Assembly: GCF_040183065.1 (NCBI RefSeq)
Contig: NC_091125.1
Coordinates: 127,848,621-127,912,620 of the forward strand
Length of the DNA stretch: 64,000 nt
Source of the DNA: Periplaneta americana
Taxonomy: Eukaryota > Arthropoda > Insecta > Blattodea > Blattidae
Direction of reading: 5' to 3'
Below are positions 34,250 to 45,444 of this stretch, piece after piece. The notes beneath the pieces are model-generated. The model was given only the letters and a program-made list of their open reading frames with translations. It was not told the origin of the DNA and searched no databases. A program made the position numbers and the translations under genes. Position 1 is the first letter of the stretch, and each line of letters opens with the position of its first letter.

Positions 34250-35300
34250 ATATAGAGGAGACGGCCTACAGATATGGAAGGTAGCTGCAAATTATACTGA
34301 ATAAACAGTCGCCGACAGCCTAAAAGAAGTGGTCCTCCGCCTTGGGTGAATGGCAGGCGAATGGCTAATAACTCATCACCGTAAAAAAAACAGCTTGTTA
34401 TGAAACCCTAAAATAAACCTCGGAATGGTACTTATTCTATGGCACGACCACAGGTTATGAGATTTGGTACTTGAAACGTTACAAGTCTATATAAAAAAGG
34501 AGGGATAACATCAGTAGCAAAAGAACTAGCTAGATATAGACCAGACTTTGTGCGAGTACAGGAGGCTAAGTTAGGTGGGAATAGCATATCACAAATAGGA
34601 GATTACTTCTTGTGTTATGGGGAAGGAAACAATAATCACCAACTAGAAACAGGATTTTTATTGGAAATATAAAAATTGGAAATTTATCCTTTGAAGAGGT
34701 GGAAAAATTCAAATATCTGGGACCAACAGTAACAAATATAAATGACACTCGGGAGGAAATTAAACGCAGAATAAATGCGGGAAATACCTGTTATTATTCG
34801 GTTGAGAAGCTTTTGTCATCTAATCTGCTCTCAAAAAATCTGAAAGATAGAATTTATAAAACAGTTATATTACTGGTTTTTCTGTACGGTTGTGAAACTT
34901 GGACTTTCACTTTGAGAGAGGAACAGAAGTTAAGGGTGTTTGAGAATAATGTTTATAAGAAAATATTTGGGGTTAAGAGGGATGAAGTTACAGGAGAATG
35001 GACAAAGTTACACAACGCAGAACTGCACGCATTGTATTCTTCACTTGACCTAATTAGAAACATTAAATTCAAACTTTTGAGATGAGCAGGGCATGTAGCA
35101 CTTATGGGCGAATACAGAAATGCATATAGAGGGTTAGTTGGGAGGCCGAGACGTAAATGGGAGAATAATTATTAACTGGATTTGAGGGAGGTGGGATATG
35201 ATGGTAGGGACTGAATTAATCTTGCTCAGGATAGGGACCGATGGTGGGCTTATGTGAGAGCGGCAATAAACCTCCGGGTTCTCTAAAAGCCATTTGTAAG
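34250..35300 (+). mobile_element. family-A LINE with large internal deletion
   Basis: Starts in the 5' UTR. Encodes the start of the endonuclease (GITSVAKELARYRPDFV, QIGDYFLCYGEGNNN), then jumps near 34655 to the RT C-terminal region (NLSFEEVEKFKYLG...). Most of endonuclease and all of the RT core including YADD are gone. Ends at the GTAAGTAACTAAG tail. Confidence 0.85.
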
Positions 35301-35539
35301 TAACTAAGTAACTTAAATCATTTTCGTTCCTCATGTTATTTTCTGTTTCTGTATTTCTTCATTTATTAACACATGCCTTACTTAAGGCTTTATTATTTCT
35401 GTGTGCTGGACTGATTCTTCATGTTATAAAGATTTGTTTTATCGGAAAGTAAATTTAACTTTAACTGCATCTTTCTTTATGACACTTATACACCAATGTA
35501 CGTTGTTACGTCACGAATACAATCAGGTCAATTAGGATG

Positions 35540-35595
35540 TATATAAGGAGTAATCCAACCCCGTGGTAATTACTCTGCTTCCAGCCATCACATTT
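35540..35595 (+). promoter_or_regulatory. TATA box and possible leader exon of the 39244 gene
   Basis: TATATAAG at 35540-35547, start site predicted near 35570, then TTGTAAGT with a donor GT at 35596. This would be a non-coding first exon of about 26 bases. Pairing it with the acceptor at 39208 is inference; nothing else in between looks like an exon. Confidence 0.4.
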
Positions 35596-35599
35596 GTAA

Positions 35600-35955
35600 G
35601 TATTTGCCTTGCAAAATTATATAATTCTACACTACTCTGTAGTCTAGAAAATGAAAGCATGTAATAGTAGCATAGACCTCACAACATGTTTAAATGTTGT
35701 CAGTTCTTATGTTGGTTTTCTGATAGGAAATTATCTAGATTAGCCTCTACGTAAAGATTAATGTTTTGGTCCTACAGAATTTATCTGTTATGGTAACAAA
35801 TTGTTGTTAAGCTAAGAGGAGAAAAATTCTTTCCGGGGCAGTTGACTTTATATAAGAGTCTTCTTTCAATTTCTGAATTTGTTTTGCGTTTATCTCCAAT
35901 ATTGAACTAAAATATTCAAAATATTCAACATTTTCATCATTTTTTCCAACGTCAG
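35600..35955. other. no gene recognised
   Basis: Part of the proposed first intron. Confidence 0.4.
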
Positions 35956-35959
35956 TTTT

Positions 35960-36196
35960 ATGGAAATTTACTTACTTACTTACTTACAAATGGCTTTTAA
36001 GGAACCCGCAGGTTCATTGCCGCCCTCACATGAGCCCGCCATCGGTCCCTATCCTGTGCAAGATTAATCCAGTCTCTATCATCATATCCTACCTCCCTCA
36101 AATCCATTTTAATATTATCCTCCCACCTACGTCTCCGCCTCCCCAAAAGTCTTTTTTCCTCCGATCTCCCAACTAACACTCTATACGCATTTCTTA
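35960..36196 (-). mobile_element. family-A LINE, short 3' copy
   Basis: Only the last ~60 codons plus tail. Bounded by GAAATTT on both sides, the right one being next to the tail of the following LINE. Confidence 0.85.
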
Positions 36197-37055
36197 TCGA
36201 AATTTACTTACTTACAAATGGCTTTTAAGGAACCCAAAGGTTCATTGCCGCCCTCACATAAGCCCGCCATCGGTCCCTATCCTGTGCAAGATTAATCCAG
36301 TCTCTATCATCATATCCCACCTCCTTCAAATCCATTTTAATATTATCCTCCCATCTACGTCTCGGCCTCCCTAAAGGTCTTTTTCCCTCCGGTCTATATG
36401 CATTTCTGGATTCGCCCATACGTGCTATATGCCCTGCCCATCTCAAACGTCTGGATTTTAAGTTCCTAATTATGTCAGGTGAAGAATACAATGCGTGCAG
36501 TTCTGTGTTGTGTAACTTTCTCCATTCTCCTGTAACTTCATCCCACTTAGCCCCAAATACTTTCCTAAGCACCTTATTCTCAAACACCCTTAACCTATGT
36601 TCCTCTCTGAGAGTGAGAGTCCAAGTTTCACAACCATACAGAACAACCGGTAATATAACTGTTTTATAAATTCTAACTTTCAGATTTTTGGACAGCAGAC
36701 TGAATGATAAGAGCTTTCAACCGAATAATAACACGCATTTCCCATATTTATCCTGCGTTTAATTTCCTCCCGAGTGTCATTTATATTTGTTACTGTTGCT
36801 CCAAGATATTTGAATTTTTCCACCTCTTCGAAGGATAAATCTCCAATTTTTATATTTCCATTTCGTACAATATTCTGGTCACGAGACATAATCATATACT
36901 TTGTCTTTTCGGGATTTACTTCCAAACCGATCGCTTTACTTGCTTCAAGTAAAATTTCCGTGTTTTCCTAATCGTTTGTGTATTTTCTCCTAACATATTC
37001 ACGTCATCTGCATAGACAAGAAGCTGATGTAACCCGTTCAATTCCAAACCCTGTA
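36197..37055 (-). mobile_element. family-A LINE, RT C-terminal half
   Basis: Minus-strand codons include [19 protein letters not shown] (around 37000-37030), EEVEKFKYLGATVTN and RRLRWAGHIARMGES. Frames are broken near 36700 and 36920, and a short deletion removes the RVLVGR part. Confidence 0.9.
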
Positions 37056-37077
37056 TTATGTAATAATGTACATTTAT

Positions 37078-37123
<46 letters not shown>

Positions 37124-37148
37124 TAATAATAGACTAATAATAATAATT
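37078..37148. repeat. (AAT)n microsatellite
   Basis: Between two minus-strand LINE pieces. Confidence 0.9.
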
Positions 37149-37149
37149 T

Positions 37150-37301
37150 ACAAATGTTTTTAGGACCCCGGAGGTTCATTGCCGCCCTCATATAAGCCCG
37201 TCATCGGTCCCTATCCTGAGCAAGATTAATCCAGTCCCTAGCAACACATCCAAACTCCCTCAAATCCATTTTAATATTATCCTCCCACCTACGTCTCGGC
37301 C
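37150..37301 (-). mobile_element. family-A LINE, 3' scrap
   Basis: Diverged last ~50 codons, cut at CTACGTCTCGGCC by the next (AAT)n. Confidence 0.8.

Positions 37302-37351
<50 letters not shown>
37302..37351. repeat. (AAT)n microsatellite
   Basis: Between a LINE truncation and a SINE head. Confidence 0.9.
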
Positions 37352-37353
<2 letters not shown>

Positions 37354-37355
37354 AT

Positions 37356-37612
37356 TCACAGGTTTAGCTCAAGCAGTAGAGCGCTTGTCTACAGGTCCAG
37401 GGCTGCACTTGGACAGGTTCACAGCCCGCTTGGGTTGATGACATGGTTTGGATATTTCCGAGATATTCCCCACTGTAAGGCGAATGTCAGATAATCTCAT
37501 AAGGAATTGTCAGACTCATCTCGCTGAATATCATCTCGTTATCATAAACGTCACTAAGTCTAGATAACCTAGTAGTTATAGGCTACAGCGTCCTTGAATA
37601 TTCAAATAGAAA
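37356..37612 (+). mobile_element. family-1 SINE with TAGGCTA insertion
   Basis: tRNA-like head (AGGTTTAGCTCAAGCAGTAG), GACATGGTTTGG body. At 37579-37585 it reads AGTTATAGGCTACAGCG where other copies read AGTTGATACAGCG. Confidence 0.85.
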
Positions 37613-37614
37613 AA

Positions 37615-38270
37615 TAATACGATTATTAACTAGCTCCAGGATCGAGTAATTTGTCCTGATTCGTCCTCATACACGTGTCAGGATTTCAGCTGTCATCAAA
37701 AGGTTTCAAGTAGTAGGATCCTTTATTTTATTGCCAGCATGACGCAATGTCAACGTTAAAGAATGTTTCCCAACGTCAGATCTTGACTCAAATTTTATTA
37801 AGGTTGCCGGGAACATACGCATCAGATATGCTTGCATAGCCGACCTAGACTATCGATCCGTAACCTCACGTGCATTTTATTCATATAGCTAATTTTGATT
37901 AATAATGGCATATACACAATTATACTTTTACTTCATAATGAGTACTAACCTGTGATGCAGCTATTCTTGTTCAAGATGGTGTCGTTTGCATTCACACATT
38001 CTCGATATCTCTTGATGAAATTGTTATTCGCACGCAAAAGTTCTACGTATTTCCGTAATGCTTGCAATTTCTCTTCTTATATTGCTCCTAAGTTCGTCTA
38101 GCCTATAGTGTGGGAGTTATTCCTGCATACTCTATATTTTAGAGTTATTTAGGGTCTGTATAACAATAATTTCAACAAAGAAGTGCATAAATGCAGATGA
38201 ACACCACTTTAAACAACTCCTATTACACAGATCAGTATTCATTATGAAATAGAAATATAATTGTTTGCAT
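37615..38270. other. no gene recognised
   Basis: TAGCCTA near 38099. Confidence 0.45.
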
Positions 38271-38271
38271 G

Positions 38272-38272
38272 A

Positions 38273-38342
<70 letters not shown>
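38272..38342. repeat. (ATT)n microsatellite
   Basis: Pure run. Confidence 0.95.
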
Positions 38343-38345
<3 letters not shown>

Positions 38346-38590
38346 AGTTATATGAGTAAAGATTACAGTGTCCGCTGGCCATGTAAGAATGTTTCGATGC
38401 TTCTGTTGCCGCCCAAGAGCCGAAATGAACACTGTATATTTCATAAAATCTTGAAAAATGTTGGAGTATATAGGAACTAATAGCCTACACATATTTTCGT
38501 AATCAGTGATAAATTCGCGTCATGTTAAAGACATTGAAATAATATTAATTAATATTTCTTCCATTGCAACATTTCATTTTGGGTTCTGTT

Positions 38591-38776
38591 CAGGGACGTC
38601 GCTAGGGGGGTGCGAAAGGGTGCGCAAGCACCCCATAAAAATCGGAGCACCCCTTCCCGCACCCCAAAGGGCAATTTATTAACAAAAAACTAGGCATAAA
38701 TTATTTTGAAGAACAAACAATTTCTTGGATGTGAAAAAACTACGTCCCATAGTGTATCGTAATGGATGTGAGGAGC

Positions 38777-38812
<36 letters not shown>

Positions 38813-38930
38813 CAGATGTATAGTATGCGCGCAAGTGCATGAAAGAACATTTTGGATTTTTTATGTACCACATTTTTACAGCTCGCACCCCATCTGCACC
38901 CCCCTTGCTCTAATCCTGGCGACGTCACTG
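38591..38930. mobile_element. 340-bp hAT-type MITE
   Basis: Ends CAGGGACGTCGCTAG / CAGTGACGTCGCCAG (inverted), followed by GGGGGGTGC motifs; flanked by the exact 8-bp repeat GTTCTGTT (38583-38590, 38931-38938). An (AAT)n sits inside at 38778-38812. Confidence 0.9.
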
Positions 38931-38939
38931 GTTCTGTTG

Positions 38940-39200
38940 CTTATTTAGTCTACCCTCTAAAAATGTAGGCAAACGGTTGTTTAAGACGACGTAAGACAAA
39001 TGTAAGACACGCAGTAGGACACACATTTAGTTCCTATGTAAATTTTTTTAAATATCGACATTCCTACTGGAATGTTGATTCGAGGTCACCAAATAATAAT
39101 CATTTCAAAACAGTAAGCTGTCAAACAAAGTACGAACTCCTGTTTTGGTAGAATAAAACATTGTTCAACTGTGATACGATTATGAACGTATTCTGTTATT
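38940..39200. other. no gene recognised
   Basis: End of the proposed first intron, leading to the acceptor at 39208. Confidence 0.4.
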
Positions 39201-39243
39201 CTCTGCAGACATACCGACTCACATAACCCATCCGACCGTCACG

Positions 39244-39444
39244 ATGATGTCAGTGAAGACAATGCTCGTCCTAGTGGTGCTGGTGGCTCTAATCAGCGAC
39301 CCCTACAACTCCGTGACGGCCTACAAGCGAGACGGGTCTTCGGAGTCATCGGAGTCATCAGAGTCATCTCACTCTCACCGCGGTCGCCACGGGTCGCACT
39401 CATCCACGTCACACAACAGACAAGACGGCTCCATGGTTCATAAT
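39244..39444 (+). CDS. coding exon of a Ser/His-rich secreted peptide (putative)
   Basis: An exon from 39209 (acceptor TTATTCTCTGCAG ending at 39208) to 39444 (donor AATGTGAGT). Two adjacent ATGs open 67 complete codons, so the exon ends in phase 0. Residues 1-26 are a strong signal peptide (MMSVKTMLVLVVLVALISDP, then NSVTA). The mature part starts YKRDG, has a SSES triplet series (about 32-42), a His/Arg/Gly-rich stretch (43-51) and ends GSMVHN. Reading through the donor would add a few more codons to a stop at about 39480, but the donor is near consensus. Base composition is clearly richer in GC than the surroundings. Joining to the exon at 44782 adds R-Y-stop, giving 69 residues. No cysteine and no recognised domain. 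Similar start to the mini-protein at 26579. Confidence 0.6.
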
Positions 39445-39449
39445 GTGAG

Positions 39450-40735
39450 TAGAGCACTGCTTCGTCAGATATTCTTCTAAACTGCAGCACAGAACAAAAA
39501 TACGCGTGTGCGGTCTTGAGATAACGTTTACATTACTTTGGATTTTGTCCAATACGAATGTATTGTAAACATGTTTTCAATACATCCGGAACTTTTGTGT
39601 AAAACATTTGAAATCAGACGATCTAGAGCAAGCCTGCAGAACTCGCAAAGTAGGGGAACTATAACGTCAGCCTCACTCCACTTCTATTGGGGATGATCGA
39701 CTTCCGCCCCGAGAATGAATATTGATGCAGCCGAGCGTAACTAGAACGCCGTGACCGCACAGGTAGAAAAGGCGGGTGGGGTAAAAGCTCTCAAGAGCTG
39801 CAGTTCTGCAGGCCTGACCTAGTGAAAGCGGTTAACGCGGAATTCCTACAAAAAATCAGGTTGCTTCCCTCCCGAAAAATGACACAGCCCTTTTCCCTTC
39901 CAATTTATCGTTATTCATAGTTAGTGTAGTCTGATTTCCTCCACAGCATATATGAAGACTTCGGTGCAAAAACCGGTCAAGTTCAGAAATGAAAATTTTA
40001 CAGAAGTTACAAAAAAAAAACTTTCCACGAAAATTGAATATGCGTTAATTTCAAACTGATTTTTATATGATAATTTAGGAAATTAGTGGATTTGTATTTC
40101 AATTAAAATACCTACATTTAGCTAAACTATGTGAATGCACATTGCATGGAAATAAAATTACTAATTGAATAGCTTATCTCTCTAGATATACTTCACTCCT
40201 TCACTTTCATTTTACTGTATTATATAAAAATGAATATATTATAACACTTTTACAATAATTTCAAATAGCAATAAGATATTATCACCCTTGCACATAGAAA
40301 TGGAAATGACCTATTTTGAAAGGATTAGTAATTGCAACACATACAGAGTGTTGGAAATGGTCGTTTTTGATACAATATTGACATTAGTATGACATGGAAT
40401 TATCCGGTTTTGGTTGAAAATACTGATTTCACCATACTGTTTCTCATGGACATGACCAAGTTAGAACAAAAACAGAAACATATTCAGAAAGGTGCCTCTC
40501 TAAACATACTGAAACCATAAAAGAAACTCAACTTTTGCTTTCGGTGGAAATGACAGGTTTTGGTTGCAACCTCCATGTATGTTATTTTATTTAATGTAAT
40601 AGCAAATCCTCGTATTGTATTGTATTGTATTTATTAACATTCCATGGTATTCTTACATTGCTTTACAGCTAGAATATGGAACAAGTCAAAAAACTTAATA
40701 CTATTATAAAGTCTTAATTTATAGTCACAGTCTAG
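39450..40735. other. no gene; proposed intron
   Basis: No coding features. TATTGTATTGTATTG runs near 40615 suggest repeat debris. Confidence 0.45.
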
Positions 40736-40737
40736 AT

Positions 40738-42033
40738 CAGCGATGCCCAACCTTAACCGCAAGAGGAGTCGGCGGATTTACCTCCACCCTCTCTTTACGA
40801 AGCTACTACGCATTCATGTACTCATGACGTCACGAACTTCTCTTATTACAGTGGCGGCTTCAGTTAATTTCAATATCATTATTTTGTGATGGAAAGAAAA
40901 TCAAATAAGCATCTTGAACACCTTTTCTGTTAGTGGCTTTGTTGTCACTGTTTACTTCCAACCAGTTCGTCAATGTTTGCCGCAAAGGATGGACAACAGA
41001 GTCTTAAAAGGTGGACCAAATGTTCGTGCCCTACTCTATTACGAGATTGGCTTTTTATTTGATTCATTCTCGAGAACATCTACTCGCAGATATATGTAGA
41101 ACCAAAGATTGTCATTAAATTCGCAGCAAACATTCGCAATCTGGGAAATGTTTCCCTGGGTAAAGATTTAAACAAATCCCAACCTTCTTTCTGAGAACAT
41201 TTCGTGGCTGTAGAATTCTGCAAAGCAACTAGTTCCATTTCCAGATCATGCTGAGCATCTTTGCAAGCAAAATTGAACGGGTTGTTAAAAAGACTAATTT
41301 TCGCCTCTATTGTTTTCAAGTCCCGAAATTTGGACTCGAAAGTGTCATATAGTTCCTTTATAATTGTTACATATTTTTCTAACAGAGTGACATTTATTGT
41401 AAAAATTGATTCCAAGGAATGAAAATGATATAAGTCGCCAGTTTCCAGTTGACTTTGCCATAGTGTTAATTTTGTCATAAATGTATTCACTGCGTCAGAT
41501 AAACTAATTACGTTTTTATCTTTCCCCTGCAAACTCATATTTAGGATATCAAGGTGATGAAATAGATCGGTCGAAAAAGCCAGGTCACACAGCCATTCTT
41601 CTTGAGTTAGTTCTGGAACTTCATGGCCCTACAAATAAATATTATAAATTGTAACAAACCAGTTATATTTTAGGGGTACGTTATAATGGATACTAAATAT
41701 GAGTATTTTACATTTTTATGCTTACTTGTTTTTTCATGAAGTTATTTTCGAAGTGCCGTTTAATATTATATCGTGAAACCCACGATAAATGAGTTTTGCA
41801 AATAAGACACTTGACCGTCGTTTCCTCTGCAACACAAAAATATTCTTCCTCCCACTCTTTCTGGAAAATGGTATGTTTGGTTGCCTTGGAACCTGCCATT
41901 ACAGTCAGCCGCCCCTGAGTGAATAAAAGTAGGGGAAGTGGTTCATCCACGGTCATGCCTCCAAACGAAGGAGGTGGGGTAAAGCCACGCTGTGACGTCA
42001 TTAGCTCTTATGAGAAGGGGTTGGGCATCGCTG
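40738..42033 (-). mobile_element. complete-ended hAT transposon, internally reduced
   Basis: 1,296 bp with perfect 15-bp inverted ends (CAGCGATGCCCAACC) and an exact 8-bp target duplication GTCTAGAT (40730-40737, 42034-42041). Autonomous hAT elements are usually 2.5-5 kb, so about half or more is missing. It lies within the proposed second intron of the 39244 gene. Confidence 0.95.
40945..41899 (-). pseudogene. hAT transposase remnant (BED finger + dimerisation region)
   Basis: From ATG at 41899 the first piece has FQKEWEEEYFCV, C-x2-C (VKCLICK) and H-x-type finger residues (NIKRHFENN) of a ZBED/GTF2IRD2-like BED finger. A donor (CAA|GTAAGC at 41725) and an acceptor (TTTGTAG ending at 41629) would remove 97 bases and join phase 0 to phase 0. 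The second piece has EVPELTQEEWLCDLAF and ends with the hAT C-terminal region FGSTYICE-stop-MFSRMNQIKS...DELVGSKQ. The whole catalytic middle is absent. The stop at 41080-41082 stands where relatives have Gln or another residue after CE, consistent with one CAG-to-TAG change. It cannot encode a working transposase. Confidence 0.85.
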
Positions 42034-42106
42034 GTCTAGATGAAATATTTATTTCCCAAAATTTCATCTTGTTAACACCAACTCCTCCGTCTCTGTACGC
42101 TAAAGA

Positions 42107-42313
42107 TTGGTAATATCCTGATATGAATAATATTGTGATAGTTCTTTTTGAGAATTTTACTGAGGAGAGGAAGGTCGGTTTTTTGATCAACACATTAAAG
42201 GAATGTTCGTGGACAAACTGCTGCACAAAACCGGTCCTTGTCTCGCTCAGTGAAATTGTAATAAATTCTCAAAAAGAACTATGACAATATTACTCGTATC
42301 ACAATATTACCAA
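42107..42313. repeat. foldback repeat
   Basis: About 55-bp inverted arms (TTGGTAATAT...AGTTCTTTTTGAGAATTT) around a ~95-bp spacer. No target duplication is evident. Confidence 0.8.
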
Positions 42314-42319
42314 CTTTTA

Positions 42320-43430
42320 CCCTATAACCACTGCAGTTGTAGAGCGTCGCTAAATAAGAGACTCTAACAAAAAGGTTAGGAATATGAATCTTCAGATAGT
42401 CTAATATTGCATCACTAGATTCGCATTAATCTTCTCAATTTGGTGTTATTCTATTAAATGGACCATTCAAACTAGCAAAAGTGATCTGATGTGTAAATGA
42501 TGAAGCAGTTTTTATATGGGAATGAAAATAGAGATAAGAGGTGCTTGGTTCTCAGATTGTCTCAATATCTGAATTGCTGAAATGAAAGAGAAGTCTGAAT
42601 CCTGGACGCACAAGAGATTTGACCCCGCGTATACGAGACTGACAAATCGCATTTTGTTTACAGTGCTTGGTTATCCTTCAAAGTAAGTAGTCAGGCATTA
42701 ATGATTTTCTAAAAATAGAGTAAGAGGATAATTAAAACAGGAATTTAAGAGGGTTGCTTCCCCGTCAAGTGTATCATTAATACCAGCTGCAACATTGTTT
42801 CATATAGGCCAGTCAAGGTATTAACTCCTCCTCCCTTATTACAAGGGATGTTACTATGTGCTCCTGTTTTCATCCTGATAAAAAAAAAACAGAATTCTCG
42901 AGACTTCTGCCGATAATGAAGAGGCAGCGACTTTTGTACAAGTCTCTCCCAAGAAAATAGATCACATCTTAGAAGCAGTTTAAAGACATGTTAAGAGTTA
43001 AAACAGATTACACATTTCTGATAACAAGCAAGTAAACTTCTAAGACAACCATTTCTAAAAGCAGATCTTTCAACGTTAAATAAGAATGTTAAAAATTCAC
43101 TATTCTACAGAGCGTGCGAAAAATACTTTTAACACTGACTTGCAACAGCTTGCACCGCTTGTCATTTGTTTCCCACTAGATGTCACACGGCAGCATTCGC
43201 AACCGATCAATAAAGAGGATCGAAGCCAAGCCTACTATTATCACTATTTTTTGGTTAATAAAGTTATACAAATTAAATAAATTGTTCCAACGACTATTTT
43301 ATTAATAACAATAACTTTTCACTACTGGTAACATACTTGCTAGAATTTATGGGAAGTAGATATTAGAGTCTGAAACATCGTCTGAACAAGTGAGAAGAAT
43401 CTTTTCGCTGTACTTCAGCATTATCTATCC
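42320..43430. other. no gene recognised
   Basis: No supported feature. Confidence 0.45.
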
Positions 43431-43437
43431 ATTTATT

Positions 43438-43697
43438 TTTTTTAATTTGGTTATTTAACGATGCTGTATCAACTACTGGGTTATTTAGCGTCGATGAAAT
43501 TGGTGATAGCGAGAAGGGAATTTAGCGAGATGCAGCCGAGGATTCGCCATGGATCATCTGACATTTGCTTTACGGCTGGGTAAAACCTCGGAAAAAACCC
43601 AATCAGGTAATCAGCCCAAGCGGGAATCGAATCCACTCTCGAGTACAACTTCGGATCAGCAAGCAAACGTGCTACCGCCCGAGCTACGCCGGTGGCC
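43438..43697 (-). mobile_element. family-1 SINE
   Basis: Near full length: TTGGTTATTTAACGATGCTG ... GAGCTACGCCGGTGG. Confidence 0.9.
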
Positions 43698-43699
43698 TC

Positions 43700-43970
43700 T
43701 TTATCTTTCCCTATCCCATAAACCTGTCACAGGATATATCATATTGCTTCCTCGGTTTTGCTGGTAATAATTCCAATGTTATTCTTCCTGCAGGTTCTTT
43801 ATTTCATCCGATTCACTTTCAGAACTATTATTAATTTTCGAGCGCCATTTTCAAATTCCAGGCATAATATTCTACAAATTTACCGCCAGATGGCATTCAG
43901 TGCCACACTTGTCATATCGATCAACACTCTAACGACAGTTCATAAATTTTTCGCCAGATAACACATCCAG
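43700..43970. other. no gene recognised
   Basis: No supported feature. Confidence 0.4.
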
Positions 43971-43974
43971 CACA

Positions 43975-44290
43975 TCCAATTAATATTGTTGTTGTTTATA
44001 GTCAACTGCCCGAAGAAAGGTCTGGACCCTACAAGTGACACCAACAAGGCATCACTTATGAGGCAACTAGGCCAAAAGATAATGGGGTAGGATGACCAGT
44101 TCCTTTCCTCCTCCATTGTATACATCGCTGACTAGATACATATTACACTAATCAGACTTCAGATGTATACAAACAATTGTTCTTCCTCTGACACATATCG
44201 TCAAGTGAGATGTACTGCCTGATAAATAATAGAAGTAGCCTATATATTAGTCAGAACCTCAATCAGAAGTAATGTAAATAAATTATGAAA
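43975..44290 (+). repeat. dispersed repeat D, plus copy
   Basis: Starts TTGTTTATAGTCAACTGCCC; the longest of three copies in the window (others at 27587 and 32690). No coding capacity and no tRNA boxes seen; class unknown. Confidence 0.75.
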
Positions 44291-44509
44291 TTATCTAATG
44301 TATTTATAAACAATGAACGGCTATCTAAAAATAGTGTGCGACACATGTTAAAAAGTATTTTGTTCGTAGGGTTGCTACTCTCGGCTTGTAGCCTCGTTTC
44401 GCGAACATCCAAACTTACAAAATAATATTCCATTTTTAGCACTTGTATCGTAAATAACTATTCTCGAGTTATGGCAGAGACAAAGAGGAAGAATAATGTA
44501 GTTTCGCAT

Positions 44510-44680
44510 GCTTGTTTGTCTGCTGATGCGGAGATGAGCTTGGGTGTGCTTTCGATTCGATCTTGTTGGGATTTCTCCGAGGTTTTCCCCAACTGTAATC
44601 CAATGTCAGATAATCCATAGCGAATCCTCCTGCTATCACCAACTACATCGATGCTAAGTTAAATAACTTATTTTAAAATT
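44510..44680 (+). mobile_element. degenerate family-1 SINE
   Basis: TCCGAGGTTTTCCCCAACTG and CATCGATGCTAAGTTAAATA remain of the body. Confidence 0.7.
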
Positions 44681-44781
44681 TTCAAACATTTCATAGGCCT
44701 ATACTTACACCCGTATTATAAAATATTATGTATGTTGAATTCGCTTTCTTTGCTAATTCGTATTTCTTTTATTGTTTCCAG

Positions 44782-44895
44782 AGATACTGATGCCTGCCAA
44801 ATTACACCTGGAGCGCTCGAACTACGGATTCCTGACCGGCATTGCTCACTATAACCATACTCTGTTTAAATAAAAAACTATTTAACAGCTGTTAA
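44782..44895 (+). CDS. proposed last exon of the 39244 gene
   Basis: Acceptor TTTTATTGTTTCCAG ends at 44781. In phase 0 the exon reads AGA TAC TGA (44782-44790), then an ~80-base 3' UTR with AATAAA at 44869-44874. It is linked to the exon at 39244-39444 only by matching phase, strand and order, so it could belong to another gene. Confidence 0.4.
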
Positions 44896-44899
44896 CTGA

Positions 44900-45185
44900 C
44901 GTTCTCTTTATTTTATGCACACATTCTGTATTTCCTTCTCCCGAAATTTACAGATCAGTGTCATGGAAATGACAATTTTCTCATTGTGTGTTTTAGGAGT
45001 GTAACAATAAGTCAGTTTTTCATTACTTGCCACTTATAGAAGCCGTTCCACGGTGATTAAACCATGGCCTTAGATGCGCTGTGAACGAAAATGCGTCTAC
45101 TCCGTAAAATTTCCACGTGCTGCCGCTCACATAACCCGCGCGAGATGACTAGGCCATGCTTCAACTACGGTGGAACGGTTTCTAT
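44900..45185. other. no gene recognised
   Basis: No supported feature. Confidence 0.4.
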
Positions 45186-45189
45186 TTCT

Positions 45190-45440
45190 TTCAGCCATCG
45201 ACGTAGCTTTGACATTATTGCATTTTCTTACTGATCCGGGGCTGCGCTCAATTCCCTCTTTGGCTGATTATCTGGTTGGGTTTTCTTCCCGAGGTTTTTC
45301 CCAATTCTGAGGCAAATTTAAGGTAATTAATGGCGAATTCTCGGCCTAATCTCGCCAAATACCATCTCAGTGTCACCAAGTCCATCGACGCTAGATACCC
45401 TTGTCACTGATACAGCATTGTTAAATAAACGACTGAAATA
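45190..45440 (+). mobile_element. family-1 SINE
   Basis: Damaged head, clear body (TTATCTGGTTGGGTTTTCTT, TCCATCGACGCTAGATACCC). Confidence 0.85.
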
Positions 45441-45444
45441 TTCC

